Shown here one piece after another: positions 8,256 through 17,100 of a stretch of 23,438 nucleotides of DNA. How positions within the stretch are numbered: position 1 is the first letter of the stretch; the number at the start of each line of letters is the position of its first letter. A program made the position numbers and the translations under genes. Source of the stretch: an uncultured Selenomonadales bacterium (GTDB taxonomy: Bacteria > Bacillota > Negativicutes > Selenomonadales > Selenomonadaceae); the NCBI GenBank assembly GCA_937915725.1, contig CALGGV010000219.1, positions 1 through 23,438 on the forward strand. Reading direction: 5' to 3'. The notes beneath the pieces were generated by a model. That model had not been told where the DNA came from, did not search any database, and saw only the letters and a program-made list of their open reading frames with translations.

Positions 8256-9162
8256 TCACATTGCCCCTAATGATATTTGTAATTTTATAATTCTTGCCGT
8301 TGTAAGCGAAAGTTTCGCCAATTTTTTTATCTTTCATAGCTAAATAAAATTTTGGATAACTTGCAGTAAAAAAATTAGTTTTTTTATCCGGCAAAGAAAT
8401 TGTTTCAACAACGTCGCCAAATTCAACTTTCGCTGTAAATTTGTGCGCGTAGTCAATCAAGATTTTTGCAATTTCATCTTCAGAAAGATAATCAAGTATA
8501 ACGTTACCGCCGATTTTATTCAAGTGCTGAAGTGCCGCCGTCCAGTCTTCCCTTGCCAAATTTGGGAACTGCGCAAAAAATTTTACAATACCGCTTAAAA
8601 TTGTCGGATTGGCAGAAAATGAAAGGCGCAGGATACGATAAATTTTGCTGGTAAAAGCCGCCGCGCCGAGTTTGTCCAATTTCCAAAAAGGATTGGAATT
8701 TTTTTCGTCGTACAAGAGCCGCCCCATCCACCAACATTTTGCAAGCGCGTTTGTAATATTTCCAACTTTTGTACCTTCGTGAAAGAAAAAATTTCTTTGA
8801 ATACTTGCAACGGCGTCTTTTTTTATTTCGGTCATATTGTAATTGTGGCGCACTCGAACAAAATTATAAAATTCGGTATGAGTTAAACCCGCCCAAAATC
8901 TTTCGTCGGAGGCTTGCACTTCAGTTAAAAATTTTAAATTTTGGTAAAGTATCTTGCAATTTTCAAAATCAACTTTGCTTTCATCGCCGTCGATTACAAG
9001 TTGAAAATCTGCAACAGTTTTATATTCTTCAAAAGGTTTTTCGTCGTTGCAAAAATTTTTTATCCAGCCGGAATTGTTTTCAGTGAAATAATTTTGGCAA
9101 GCCGTCGGCAAATTCGCCTTCAAATTATCCAACGCCGCCTGCTTCATAAAATATAATTTCAT
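8236..9162 (-). CDS. DUF6339-like protein, third gene of the GHKL-ATPase module
   Basis: A 308-residue soluble protein with no signal or membrane segment. The pattern DERFWAGLTH (86-95), FYNFVRVR (98-105), a basic/aromatic stretch RNFFFHEG, then LAKCWW-x-GRLLYDE (140-153) and a helical stretch with RLSFSANPTILSGIVKF agrees with what I remember of the DUF6339 family, whose function is unknown. No nuclease or helicase motif is seen. The last about 60 residues form a probable small beta domain (GETFAYNGKNYKITNI). Its ATG overlaps the stop of the middle gene as ATGA, with GAGG 7 bases upstream; its end overlaps tgt by 20 bases. Translational coupling ties it to the ATPase module and also to tgt. 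The family assignment is moderate and the function unassigned. Confidence 0.65.
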   Translation of the reverse strand: MKLYFMKQAALDNLKANLPTACQNYFTENNSGWIKNFCNDEKPFEEYKTVADFQLVIDGDESKVDFENCKILYQNLKFLTEVQASDERFWAGLTHTEFYNFVRVRHNYNMTEIKKDAVASIQRNFFFHEGTKVGNITNALAKCWWMGRLLYDEKNSNPFWKLDKLGAAAFTSKIYRILRLSFSANPTILSGIVKFFAQFPNLAREDWTAALQHLNKIGGNVILDYLSEDEIAKILIDYAHKFTAKVEFGDVVETISLPDKKTNFFTASYPKFYLAMKDKKIGETFAYNGKNYKITNIIRGNVNGGSNL

Positions 9163-10010
9163 TCTTCGTCCTCGCCGTAAATCTTTTGCAAACTTTCAAA
9201 CGCCCGCGCCATCGGCAACTGAATTAATTCCTGCGCCAACTCAAATAAATCCTTGTTTTTTAAATCGTCAACAAAATCTGCGCTGTAATTATTTTTCAAC
9301 GATAAAAACCAATCTTTGTACTGATAATCTTCAAGTGCGCCTTCAGTTTGCAATTCTTCCAAAACATAAATCAGCGCGGGCAAAATTACCAGCGAATTTA
9401 CAACCGGCTGAAGTTTAGGGTTTAAATTTGCATTTACAAAAAAATCATATTCTGCGTTGCCCAAAGTGATTTTTATCCTTTCGCCGCCAAAGTCAACCTC
9501 AAATTTCGATTCTTCCAAAAATGCGCGACAAACTGTAAAAATTGATTCATTACCTGCGAAATTGTCGGGGTTATCCGAAATTTTCAAGCTCGGCAAAGTT
9601 TTATAGGCAAGCACATTGCCCTTTGACAAATTAAATTTTAAACCGGAAAAATCCTCGCTCCAGTCTTTGCAATAAAAATTTTCAACGTCATTTTTTAAGA
9701 CAATCGCCGCCACAATTTCCAACACATTTTTAACGCGGCTCAATTTTATTTCAGTAGAAATTTGCGGCGTTGCAGATTTTAAAATTTTTCTAAAAATCGT
9801 CGCAGAGCATTCAAAATGAACAATATATTCAGCCTTGCCGCTTGCGATTAAATTATTTATTTCGGCGCAATCTGTATCAAAATCAAAGTCGAAAATAATT
9901 GAATCTGCCGTTTGTTTAAAATTAAAATCAGCCTCGAACGCGCATTTTTTATAATCGTCGCGCCCCGCCGCAAGCACTGGATAATTGAAAGTGCGATTGT
10001 TAATCTTCAT
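9159..10010 (-). CDS. Conserved hypothetical protein, middle gene of the GHKL-ATPase module
   Basis: I do not recognise a named domain. The 283-residue acidic protein (C-terminus GEDEE) is soluble. Residues about 1-120 look like beta strands: YPVLAAGRDDYKK near the start and a paired 'IIFDFDFDTD' strand, then EYIVHFECSATIFRKIL (61-77). Residues about 200-283 are helical, with ILPALIYVLEEL and QELIQLPMARAFESL. The start ATG lies 11 bases inside the end of the ATPase gene with GAGGG 9 bases upstream; the stop overlaps the DUF6339-like start as ATGA. The overlaps on both sides indicate one translational unit of three proteins. It may be an adaptor or recognition subunit of the ATPase; this is inference only. 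Confidence 0.8.
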   Translation of the reverse strand: MKINNRTFNYPVLAAGRDDYKKCAFEADFNFKQTADSIIFDFDFDTDCAEINNLIASGKAEYIVHFECSATIFRKILKSATPQISTEIKLSRVKNVLEIVAAIVLKNDVENFYCKDWSEDFSGLKFNLSKGNVLAYKTLPSLKISDNPDNFAGNESIFTVCRAFLEESKFEVDFGGERIKITLGNAEYDFFVNANLNPKLQPVVNSLVILPALIYVLEELQTEGALEDYQYKDWFLSLKNNYSADFVDDLKNKDLFELAQELIQLPMARAFESLQKIYGEDEE

Positions 10011-11886
10011 AAACGTACGCCCTCAAAGAATAGCCGTTATCTTCGGCAAGCGAAAAATTTATTTGCAAATTTTTATTCGCCGAAATGTTGAAAAGTTGAA
10101 TTTTTTGTTCAGAAACTTGGGCGTTGCAATTTGCCCTGACGCTTGAAATTTTGAGTTGTTCCTGCGCGTCATCTTCACCGACTGCGAAAATTTTTATACT
10201 GCCGCTGAAAATATTTTTTGGAACTTGCAGAATCAAGCGGTAATTATTTTTTCCGGTTTTAATGACGCGGTTTTTGCACTCAAGAAAATTTCCTGTCGGC
10301 GTCAAAACAATATCTTCACCATCTGGATTTTCAACGCCTGTATGTAATTTTTTATTTTTTCGGGGACGTTTGCCCTTCAAAGTCCTAACTGCGGGGTTAT
10401 CGCCTTTTCCGTCGGTAACAGTGCCGCGCACTTTTTTAAAACTTGAATTTTCAGAGCCGCCGCCTTTTTCAGCAATGGTTTTATTTTCAGACGAATTTAA
10501 ATCTTCAATCTTTAAAATTTTTGAATTTGCAACGGGGTTTATATTTTCAATTTTTTTGTTGGAAAATTCAACAGTAGGAACATTTTTTTTGACTTGCAAA
10601 TTTGCGCTAAGTCCCTCAACATTTTTTTCATCGCTTACAAGATTTTCGCCCAAAGATTGAACTTTTTTGCGTACCAAATCTCTAAAATCTTTAAGATATT
10701 TTTTTGCAGTTTTAGGATCGGGATGGCGTTCCGGCTCCCAATTATTGTGCTCAGGATTTTCCATTTGACGGAAAAAATTATTCAACGCCTCGCCTTCCAA
10801 TTCAACAATTCCAGTAAAAGAAAACTGCCGAGAAATTCTGTCCAAGTCCAAAATTTTCATACCCATTTTGCGCACGACAAGAATTTTTCTGTTTAAATCT
10901 GCGCGAGCGTCAAGCAAAACTTTCAGCTTAATTTTGCCCAAGCCGTGAAAATCTTCCTCAAAAATTTCTAAATCTGAATCAGCCGCAGTCAAAACTTTGT
11001 AGTAATTGCGTGCTTGACTTTTGCGCTCTTTCAAATATTTGTCTTGGCGTATAATAATTTCTTGCAAATAATTTTTGTCTACAGTGTAATTCGGCATTTT
11101 AACAATCAATTTTCCTCTGTAAATCGTCACAAGAAAATTTTCAACCAACTCAAAAAGAATATTTCCCCGCCATTTTTCGACAGCGTTAAAGCCGTAAATA
11201 AAAATATCAGTGCCGGTATTTGTACGCGGAAAAATTTTTTCAAGCGCAGGAATTTTTTCGACGGGCTGATTTTGATTTTTATTGCCGTAATAACCAATAC
11301 CTGCCTTAGTATCGTTGTTTTGTATGAATGAAACAAGCCGTGAAATTCCCTGCGCCGCACTTTCGCCGCGCTGATTCAAAGTGCGATAAAAAACCAGCCG
11401 AAAATCTGAAATTGCGAAGGGCGCGTTTTTTCCAATACCGAAACTGCCGCCGGTACTTCCCGATTTATTTGCGCCGCCGTCAATTTTCGTCAAAGTATTC
11501 CAGCCCTCAAGCGAATTTGGATTGTAGGGATTTGCAAGCCCCGTTGTATTTTCGTCGCTCGCAACAAGTACAGAAATTTTTTCGTCAATCTTATCAAGCG
11601 CGTTGTCAAAAAAATTTTTGGCGTTCGGATTGTATTTCCAAAAATCCCGACAATTTTGCAGAATTTTTTTGTACTCAAAATAACCGGGAATTTCAGCAGG
11701 ATTAATTTCGACCAACTGAAAACTTACGATAACCGGCTTGTTAGAATTTGCCGCCGCGTCTAGCGAATTTTGGCAAATTTCCCGCGCCAATGAAGAATTT
11801 TTTTTGCCGTTGAAAGTTTCAATACCTGAATCAGCCAAGCCGCGAATAACGCCGCCGCCGTTTGTCGGAAAATTCCACTCTGCCAT
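10000..11886 (-). CDS. GHKL (HSP90/MORC-like) ATPase, first gene of a three-gene module
   Basis: A 628-residue protein with an N-terminal GHKL ATP-binding fold. The N-box is E36-x3-N40-x2-D43-A (REICQNSLDA). The G1-box variant is SDENTTGL (110-117), in place of the usual DxGxG. The G2/lid is GGSFGIGKNAPF (146-157). A transducer-like region follows to about 420, containing RKMGMKI. Residues about 420-525 look disordered and Ser/Asn/Lys-rich with a basic patch KGKRPRKNKK, and the last about 100 residues look like a beta-sandwich. The NTTGL and GIGKNAPF patterns are those I associate with ATP-binding proteins in bacterial defence-type clusters; such ATPases act as ATP-gated clamps. The ATG lies 3 bases after the queA stop, and its binding site AGGGG overlaps that stop codon. 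No nuclease domain is visible. Confidence 0.85.
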   Translation of the reverse strand: MAEWNFPTNGGGVIRGLADSGIETFNGKKNSSLAREICQNSLDAAANSNKPVIVSFQLVEINPAEIPGYFEYKKILQNCRDFWKYNPNAKNFFDNALDKIDEKISVLVASDENTTGLANPYNPNSLEGWNTLTKIDGGANKSGSTGGSFGIGKNAPFAISDFRLVFYRTLNQRGESAAQGISRLVSFIQNNDTKAGIGYYGNKNQNQPVEKIPALEKIFPRTNTGTDIFIYGFNAVEKWRGNILFELVENFLVTIYRGKLIVKMPNYTVDKNYLQEIIIRQDKYLKERKSQARNYYKVLTAADSDLEIFEEDFHGLGKIKLKVLLDARADLNRKILVVRKMGMKILDLDRISRQFSFTGIVELEGEALNNFFRQMENPEHNNWEPERHPDPKTAKKYLKDFRDLVRKKVQSLGENLVSDEKNVEGLSANLQVKKNVPTVEFSNKKIENINPVANSKILKIEDLNSSENKTIAEKGGGSENSSFKKVRGTVTDGKGDNPAVRTLKGKRPRKNKKLHTGVENPDGEDIVLTPTGNFLECKNRVIKTGKNNYRLILQVPKNIFSGSIKIFAVGEDDAQEQLKISSVRANCNAQVSEQKIQLFNISANKNLQINFSLAEDNGYSLRAYVYED

Positions 11887-11889
11887 TTT

Positions 11890-12918
11890 TTAACCCCTGT
11901 TCAAGATAAACATTGCGTCGCCGAAACTGAAAAATCTGTAGCGATTTTCCACCGCCACCTTGTACGCTTGCAAAATAAATTCACGCCCCGCAAACGCGCT
12001 AACCAACATTATCAAAGTTGACTTAGGCAAATGAAAATTTGTTATCAGCGCGTCAACAATTTTAAATTTGTAGCCGGGATAAATAAAAATTTTCGTGGAA
12101 TTGCTGCCAATTTCAAGATTAAAATTATCAAGCGCGGCACTTTCAAGCGTGCGAATTGAAGTTGTACCGACGGCTATAACTTTTTTTCCCGCCAATTTTG
12201 TTTCACGAATTAATTTTGCGGTTGACTCGGGAACGGTATAAAATTCTTCATGCATTTGGTGTTGTTCGATATTTTCAACTTGAACGGGGCGAAAAGTTCC
12301 AAGTCCGACGTGCAAAGTTACAAATCCCAAATTGACGCCGAAATTTTCAAACTCCTGCATTTGATTTTTTGTGAAATGTAAACCGGCGGTAGGCGCGGCG
12401 GCACTTCCTCTTTCACGGTTGTAAACAGTTTGATAACGTTCAATATCGTCAAGTTTTTCGTGAATGTAAGGCGGCAGGGGAGTTTCACCAAGCCTGTCCA
12501 AAATTTCTTCAAAGACGCCTTCAAATTGAAAGTGAACAATTCGCCCGCCAAAATCTGTTCGCCCGACAATTTTGCAGCTTAATTCATCGCCAAAAAAAAT
12601 TTCTGCGCCTTCGTGAATTTTGCGTCCGGGCTTTACCAAAGTTTCCCAATTTGTGGCGTCAATTCTCCGCAATAAAAAAATTTCCACGCGCCCGCCGGTT
12701 GTTTTTTGCCCAATAAGTCGCGCAGGAATTACTCTTGTATCATTAAAAATTAAAGTATCGCCCGCCGTCAAAAATTTTTGTAAATCGTAAAAATGCTCGT
12801 GGCGAATTTCTTTTGTCAGCGGATTTAAAACCATTAGCCGTGAAAAATTGCGCGGTTCAATCGGTTTTTGTGCAATTAATTCTTCCGGCAATTCATAATT
12901 AAAATCTTCTAGTAACAT
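11890..12918 (-). CDS. queA: S-adenosylmethionine:tRNA ribosyltransferase-isomerase
   Basis: Transfers and rearranges the ribose of SAM onto preQ1-modified tRNA to give epoxyqueuosine, the step after Tgt. The 342 residues are the family's normal length. Visible motifs: DFNYELPEELIAQ at 5-17, IFNDTRVIPARL at 57-68, SAAAPTAGLHFT around residue 180, GLGTFRPV, GTTSIRTLE and ITNFHLPKSTL in the C-terminal half. ATG with GGGGA 7 bases upstream. The adjacent spoIID-like gene is 94 bases upstream, an order typical of Negativicutes; the expected partner tgt is displaced by the GHKL module, whose first gene starts 3 bases after the queA stop. Confidence 0.98.
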   Translation of the reverse strand: MLLEDFNYELPEELIAQKPIEPRNFSRLMVLNPLTKEIRHEHFYDLQKFLTAGDTLIFNDTRVIPARLIGQKTTGGRVEIFLLRRIDATNWETLVKPGRKIHEGAEIFFGDELSCKIVGRTDFGGRIVHFQFEGVFEEILDRLGETPLPPYIHEKLDDIERYQTVYNRERGSAAAPTAGLHFTKNQMQEFENFGVNLGFVTLHVGLGTFRPVQVENIEQHQMHEEFYTVPESTAKLIRETKLAGKKVIAVGTTSIRTLESAALDNFNLEIGSNSTKIFIYPGYKFKIVDALITNFHLPKSTLIMLVSAFAGREFILQAYKVAVENRYRFFSFGDAMFILNRG

Positions 12919-12955
12919 TAAATTTCCCCATAAAAAATTTTAGGCTTTAAGTTGC

Positions 12956-13012
12956 AGGAAATAGGCAAAGGTTTTTTTATTTCCTACTGCCTCTTGCCTT
13001 ATGCCTACCGCC
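12956..13012. repeat. Heptameric GCC repeat with adjoining inverted repeat
   Basis: On the plus strand four 7-base units ending in GCC (TACTGCC, TCTTGCC, TTATGCC, TACCGCC) lie in exact register at 12985-13012, touching the stop codon of the spoIID-like gene. Next to them AGGAAATA (12956-12963) and TATTTCCT (12978-12985) form an 8-bp inverted repeat with a 14-base loop. No T-run follows on the minus strand, so it is a poor terminator for the spoIID-like gene. It may be a short dispersed repeat. Confidence 0.6.
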
Positions 13013-14131
13013 TCAATAAAGTTTCTTTAATTTTGTACTGCGATAATAATGCAACAAAATTTTTTCATAAGTCCAGCCGTGCTTAGCATAAGCATTCGCT
13101 CCATTTTGAGACATTCCAACGCCGTGTCCGCGCCCGTATCCTTCAAAAATAACTTTGCCGCCGGAAATTTTTATATCAAAAAGTGTACTTGGTAAAGAAA
13201 ATTTGGAGCGCAATTCATTGCCGGTAAGTTGCAAATTTTTTTTACTGCCGATAAACTGTACAATTTTTACGCGCCCCGAAATACTCCTGTCAGGCGCAGA
13301 TTTTCCAATTTCCAACGGCGATAAATTTATTTCTTTAAGCTTGCCAAAATCGCCGCCAATTATCCTTGAGAAATCGTCAAGCGAAAATTCTTTTTTCCAA
13401 TATTGAGTATTTTTTTCCAATTCCTCAACGGCTTGCAAGTGCGGCGAATAAGTCCCCCAAACTTCAGAAACATTTTCAGTCATTCCGCCGCTGTCAGTGT
13501 GAAAATTTGTATCGACAATTTGCCCGTTCAGTAGCAAAATTTCGCCGCGTGTGATTTTAATAACTTCGTCCGTTAAAGTGTCTGCAGAATCAACGCCGCC
13601 ATAAAATTGACAGTGAGTAGTTGCGCAAAGATCAAACCCTTCAGCTTGATGACGTTGACGATTTTTTAAAGTGAAAGAACGCGCCGCCACAGCTTGAGCC
13701 TTTAAAGCCTCCACGTGAAATGACGGCGACATTTCCTCCGGTACAACGCCGCGCAGATATTCTTCAACCGGCGCAAGATTTATTACTGTCAAAGAATTAT
13801 TTTTTTTGTCAATACGAACACCGCCGAAATATTCTTTGCCGTCAATCGTAACAATTAAATCTTTCAGCAAAATATTTTCACTGCGAATTTCAACAGAATT
13901 ACTTTTAAGCGTGCCAAAATCTACAGAAAAAATTTCATTGGCGGCAATGTTTTTAAGAATTTTTCTGCCGGCAGAATCAATCATAACGCACGGCGCAGAA
14001 AATTTTAATTCTACTTGATTAACACCGCGCAAAATTCCTATCCTAATTTCCGGTTGCCAATTTTCATTAGCATAAGCCGAAGACGTGAAAATTATCGCCG
14101 CCAATACTATTAAAAAAATTTTTCTAAACAA
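13013..14131 (-). CDS. SpoIID/LytB-domain protein, exported (peptidoglycan lytic transglycosylase family)
   Basis: A 372-residue exported protein with a signal peptide and probable cleavage after SAYA (residue 21). It has the SpoIID/LytB domain: YLRGVVPEEM (125-134) with the glutamate pair that holds the catalytic acid of SpoIID, then ALKAQAVAARSFTL (142-155), H173-C174-QFYGG, DSGGMTENVSEVWG and, near the end, GYGRGHGVGMSQNGA. SpoIID cleaves glycan strands of denuded peptidoglycan during engulfment. In Negativicutes a copy next to queA is common, and it may act in sporulation or general wall turnover. The start is TTG with GAGG 7 bases upstream; that GAGG overlaps the end of the glycosyltransferase gene 9 bases away, so the two are probably cotranscribed. 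Confidence 0.9.
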   Translation of the reverse strand: MFRKIFLIVLAAIIFTSSAYANENWQPEIRIGILRGVNQVELKFSAPCVMIDSAGRKILKNIAANEIFSVDFGTLKSNSVEIRSENILLKDLIVTIDGKEYFGGVRIDKKNNSLTVINLAPVEEYLRGVVPEEMSPSFHVEALKAQAVAARSFTLKNRQRHQAEGFDLCATTHCQFYGGVDSADTLTDEVIKITRGEILLLNGQIVDTNFHTDSGGMTENVSEVWGTYSPHLQAVEELEKNTQYWKKEFSLDDFSRIIGGDFGKLKEINLSPLEIGKSAPDRSISGRVKIVQFIGSKKNLQLTGNELRSKFSLPSTLFDIKISGGKVIFEGYGRGHGVGMSQNGANAYAKHGWTYEKILLHYYRSTKLKKLY

Positions 14132-14140
14132 GTTTCAACC

Positions 14141-17100
14141 TCAAGCGTTAAATTTTTCGTTGAGAAATTGTTCAATTTTACTTTCAAGAAAACGAGCATA
14201 CATTCCAGGTCTGATATTTGGAGCCTTTTGCATCATAACGCGCAAATTTTTATGAAGGGCATCAAGCGCGCCTACATCGTTTGCAAGCCCTACAGCACGT
14301 TCAATATAATCTTGTGGCGAATCAATAGGAACTGCAAGCCCTTCAAGCCCTAACTGTTTTAAAATGCTAAGTCCAAAACGGGTACTGCGTTTTTCGCCAT
14401 AAAAAGTCACAACCGGAACGCCCATGTAAAGCGCGTCAAAAGTTGTACTGCCACCAACATAAGGATAAGAATCCAAAATTACGTCCAAATGTAATAGTTC
14501 TGCCATATAATTATCAACCGCCGGCTGAAATACAACCCTGTCCATATTGTAACCGAGCTTTTTCATTCTTTCGTAAAGTTGGTCGGTTGTGGTATTGCTA
14601 ACGAGTTTTTGTGCACGCATAAGCAAAATAGATTTTGGAACGCGCTCTAAAATTTGTTTCCAAATTAATAACATATCTTCATTAATTTTTTCATAACGAC
14701 AAATTGTGCCAAAAACAACATAATCACGTTTAGTACAAGGCGCGTATTGCGGCTGGGGAACATCTTCACGCATTGCATAACAAAATTGACTGGGGAAATA
14801 TAAAAGTTTTTCGGTAAAAAATTTATCGTGTTCGCCGGGCGGATCCACAATTTCATCAGTTATGAAATAATCAAATTCTTTCATTCCGGTAGTTGACATA
14901 TAGCCAATTCCGCTTATCTGCAAAGGCGCGGGTTTATATGCAAAAACCGGCAAAACATTTCCGCTGGAATGTCCGGCTAAATCTATAAGTACGTCAATTT
15001 TATCGCTGTGAATTTTTTCAGCAAGTTCAGCATAACTTAAATTTTTAACGTCAACAAAATTTGCAACCTGTTTCTTGATAAGGTTGGTATATATATCGTC
15101 ATAAGGATTTAAGCTGTAGCAAGTAACTTCAAATTTATTTTTGTTATGTGAGGCGATAAGCCCATAGGCAAGCGTAAAGAGGGCGTGTTTGCGGAAATCG
15201 CCGGAAACGTAGCCAATTTTGATTTTTCCGGCGCGTTTATGGTATTCGGTGTAAGGTTTAATATTTTCAAGAAGTTTTTGATATTCAAAGTGAGCCGCCG
15301 CTAAATCTGCACTGGAAATATTTGTAAAATGCAAACTCAATAACGCAGAATCTAGCGCATCACATTTTCCCTTGAAACTTTCCTCAAATTGCGCCGCCTT
15401 GTAGTAATTATCAACGGCACTTTGCGGGTTGCCGTTATATAAATCTAATTTTGCCTGCAAGTTGTGATATTGCGCCAAAAAGCTGTTTGTAAACTCTGAA
15501 ATATCATGCCCACCTTGATAAATTGCACGCCCCGCCGCGCAAATTGCCTCATAAGCTCCGGCGTAGTCAAGCAGTTTATCCCTGCAAACTGCAATGAATA
15601 CCAAAATTTCAATATCGTGTTTTTTGTCAGCTTGCCGCGCCAACATTAAATTATATAAAGCGCGTTTAAGGTGTGTTGGATTTTGAATTACACCTTCATT
15701 TAAAATGGCTTTTGTCTGCATATAATCTTGTGCGCGTTTGTAGTAAAATTCGGCTTGTTCTTCAGTAACCGGCGGCGCGTCTTGTGGAAATTCCGGCAAT
15801 TCTTCGCCATTTCTCCACGCGTCAAAAATTTTTATATAAGCGTCTTCAACTTCGCCCATATAAATCATATCATTCATAACCGGCGATTCTTCCATTTTGC
15901 GGCGAATTGTCAAATGATATTCGCGTACTCTGTCCCAATCGTTAGCAAGGTCAACGGCTTTTTGAATATATTCTTCTTCACTGAAGGCGCAAAGTTCACC
16001 GAGCCCGCAATTCATCAGCAAAGAATAACCAAATCTTGAATTGTGGCGTTCCTGCACTAAAGTTATAACCGGCAAGCCCATATAAAGCGCGTCGCAAGTT
16101 GTACCGCCGCCGGGATAAGGGAAAGTGTCCAGTGCAATATCTGCAAGTGCGTATTTGTGCAGATATTTATTTTCATCCGGCTCATAAATTAATTGATCAA
16201 GTGAAAGTCCTGCATCTTGAATACGTTTTAAGGCGGCGTCAATTCCGTATTTATCTCTAAAAGCTTTACCTTTCAGATAAAGTTTTGATTTTGGCACGGC
16301 GTTTACAATTTTTGCCCAAACTCTCAACGCCTCATCAGTAACTTTTGTAAAATTGTTAAAGCTTACGAAAGTTATATAGCCGTTCTTAGTACAGGGCGCA
16401 GGATTTATAATAAGCGGGTTATCATGAAACATATAACAAAAATGACTGTGTTGCAAGCGGAGCATTTTTTCACTAAAGAATTTTTCATTCAAGCCGACAG
16501 GGTCTGTATATTTATCAACCATAAAATAATCAATCGGCTTAAATCCAGTTGTATTAAACCAGCCAATAGCACTGATAATAATTGGCGCGGGCTTGTGTGC
16601 AACAACGGGCATGACATTATTTGCAGTGTGTCCGGAAAGATCAACCAAAATATCAATTTCATCATCTTTGATTTTTTTAGCGGCAACCATTGGGGGATCA
16701 AACAAAATATTTCTGTAATGATCTGCACTCTTTATAAAATCTTGTGTAACGTTATCTTCCTTATTTTTGGCGTAAAGATAAACTTCAAAGCGGGATTTAT
16801 CGTAGCATTTGTAAAAAGCATAGCTGAAAAAAGCTACAACATGGCGGCGAATATCCGGTCCAATGTAACCTATACGCAATTTTTCGTGGCGGGGATGAGT
16901 TGCAGGATCGTGAACAAATTTTTCAACATGGTCAAAAAGTTTATTAAATCCGTAAATTTCCTCAAACATTTTTTCACGGCTAACATTGACATTGTGCAAG
17001 CTGAAAAGAAAATTACTGTAGTCTTCATGTTGAATTTTATCAACGTAGGTACGCAAATTAGGATCCGTTATAGCATTAGGGTCTTCTTTTGCGCTAAGTT

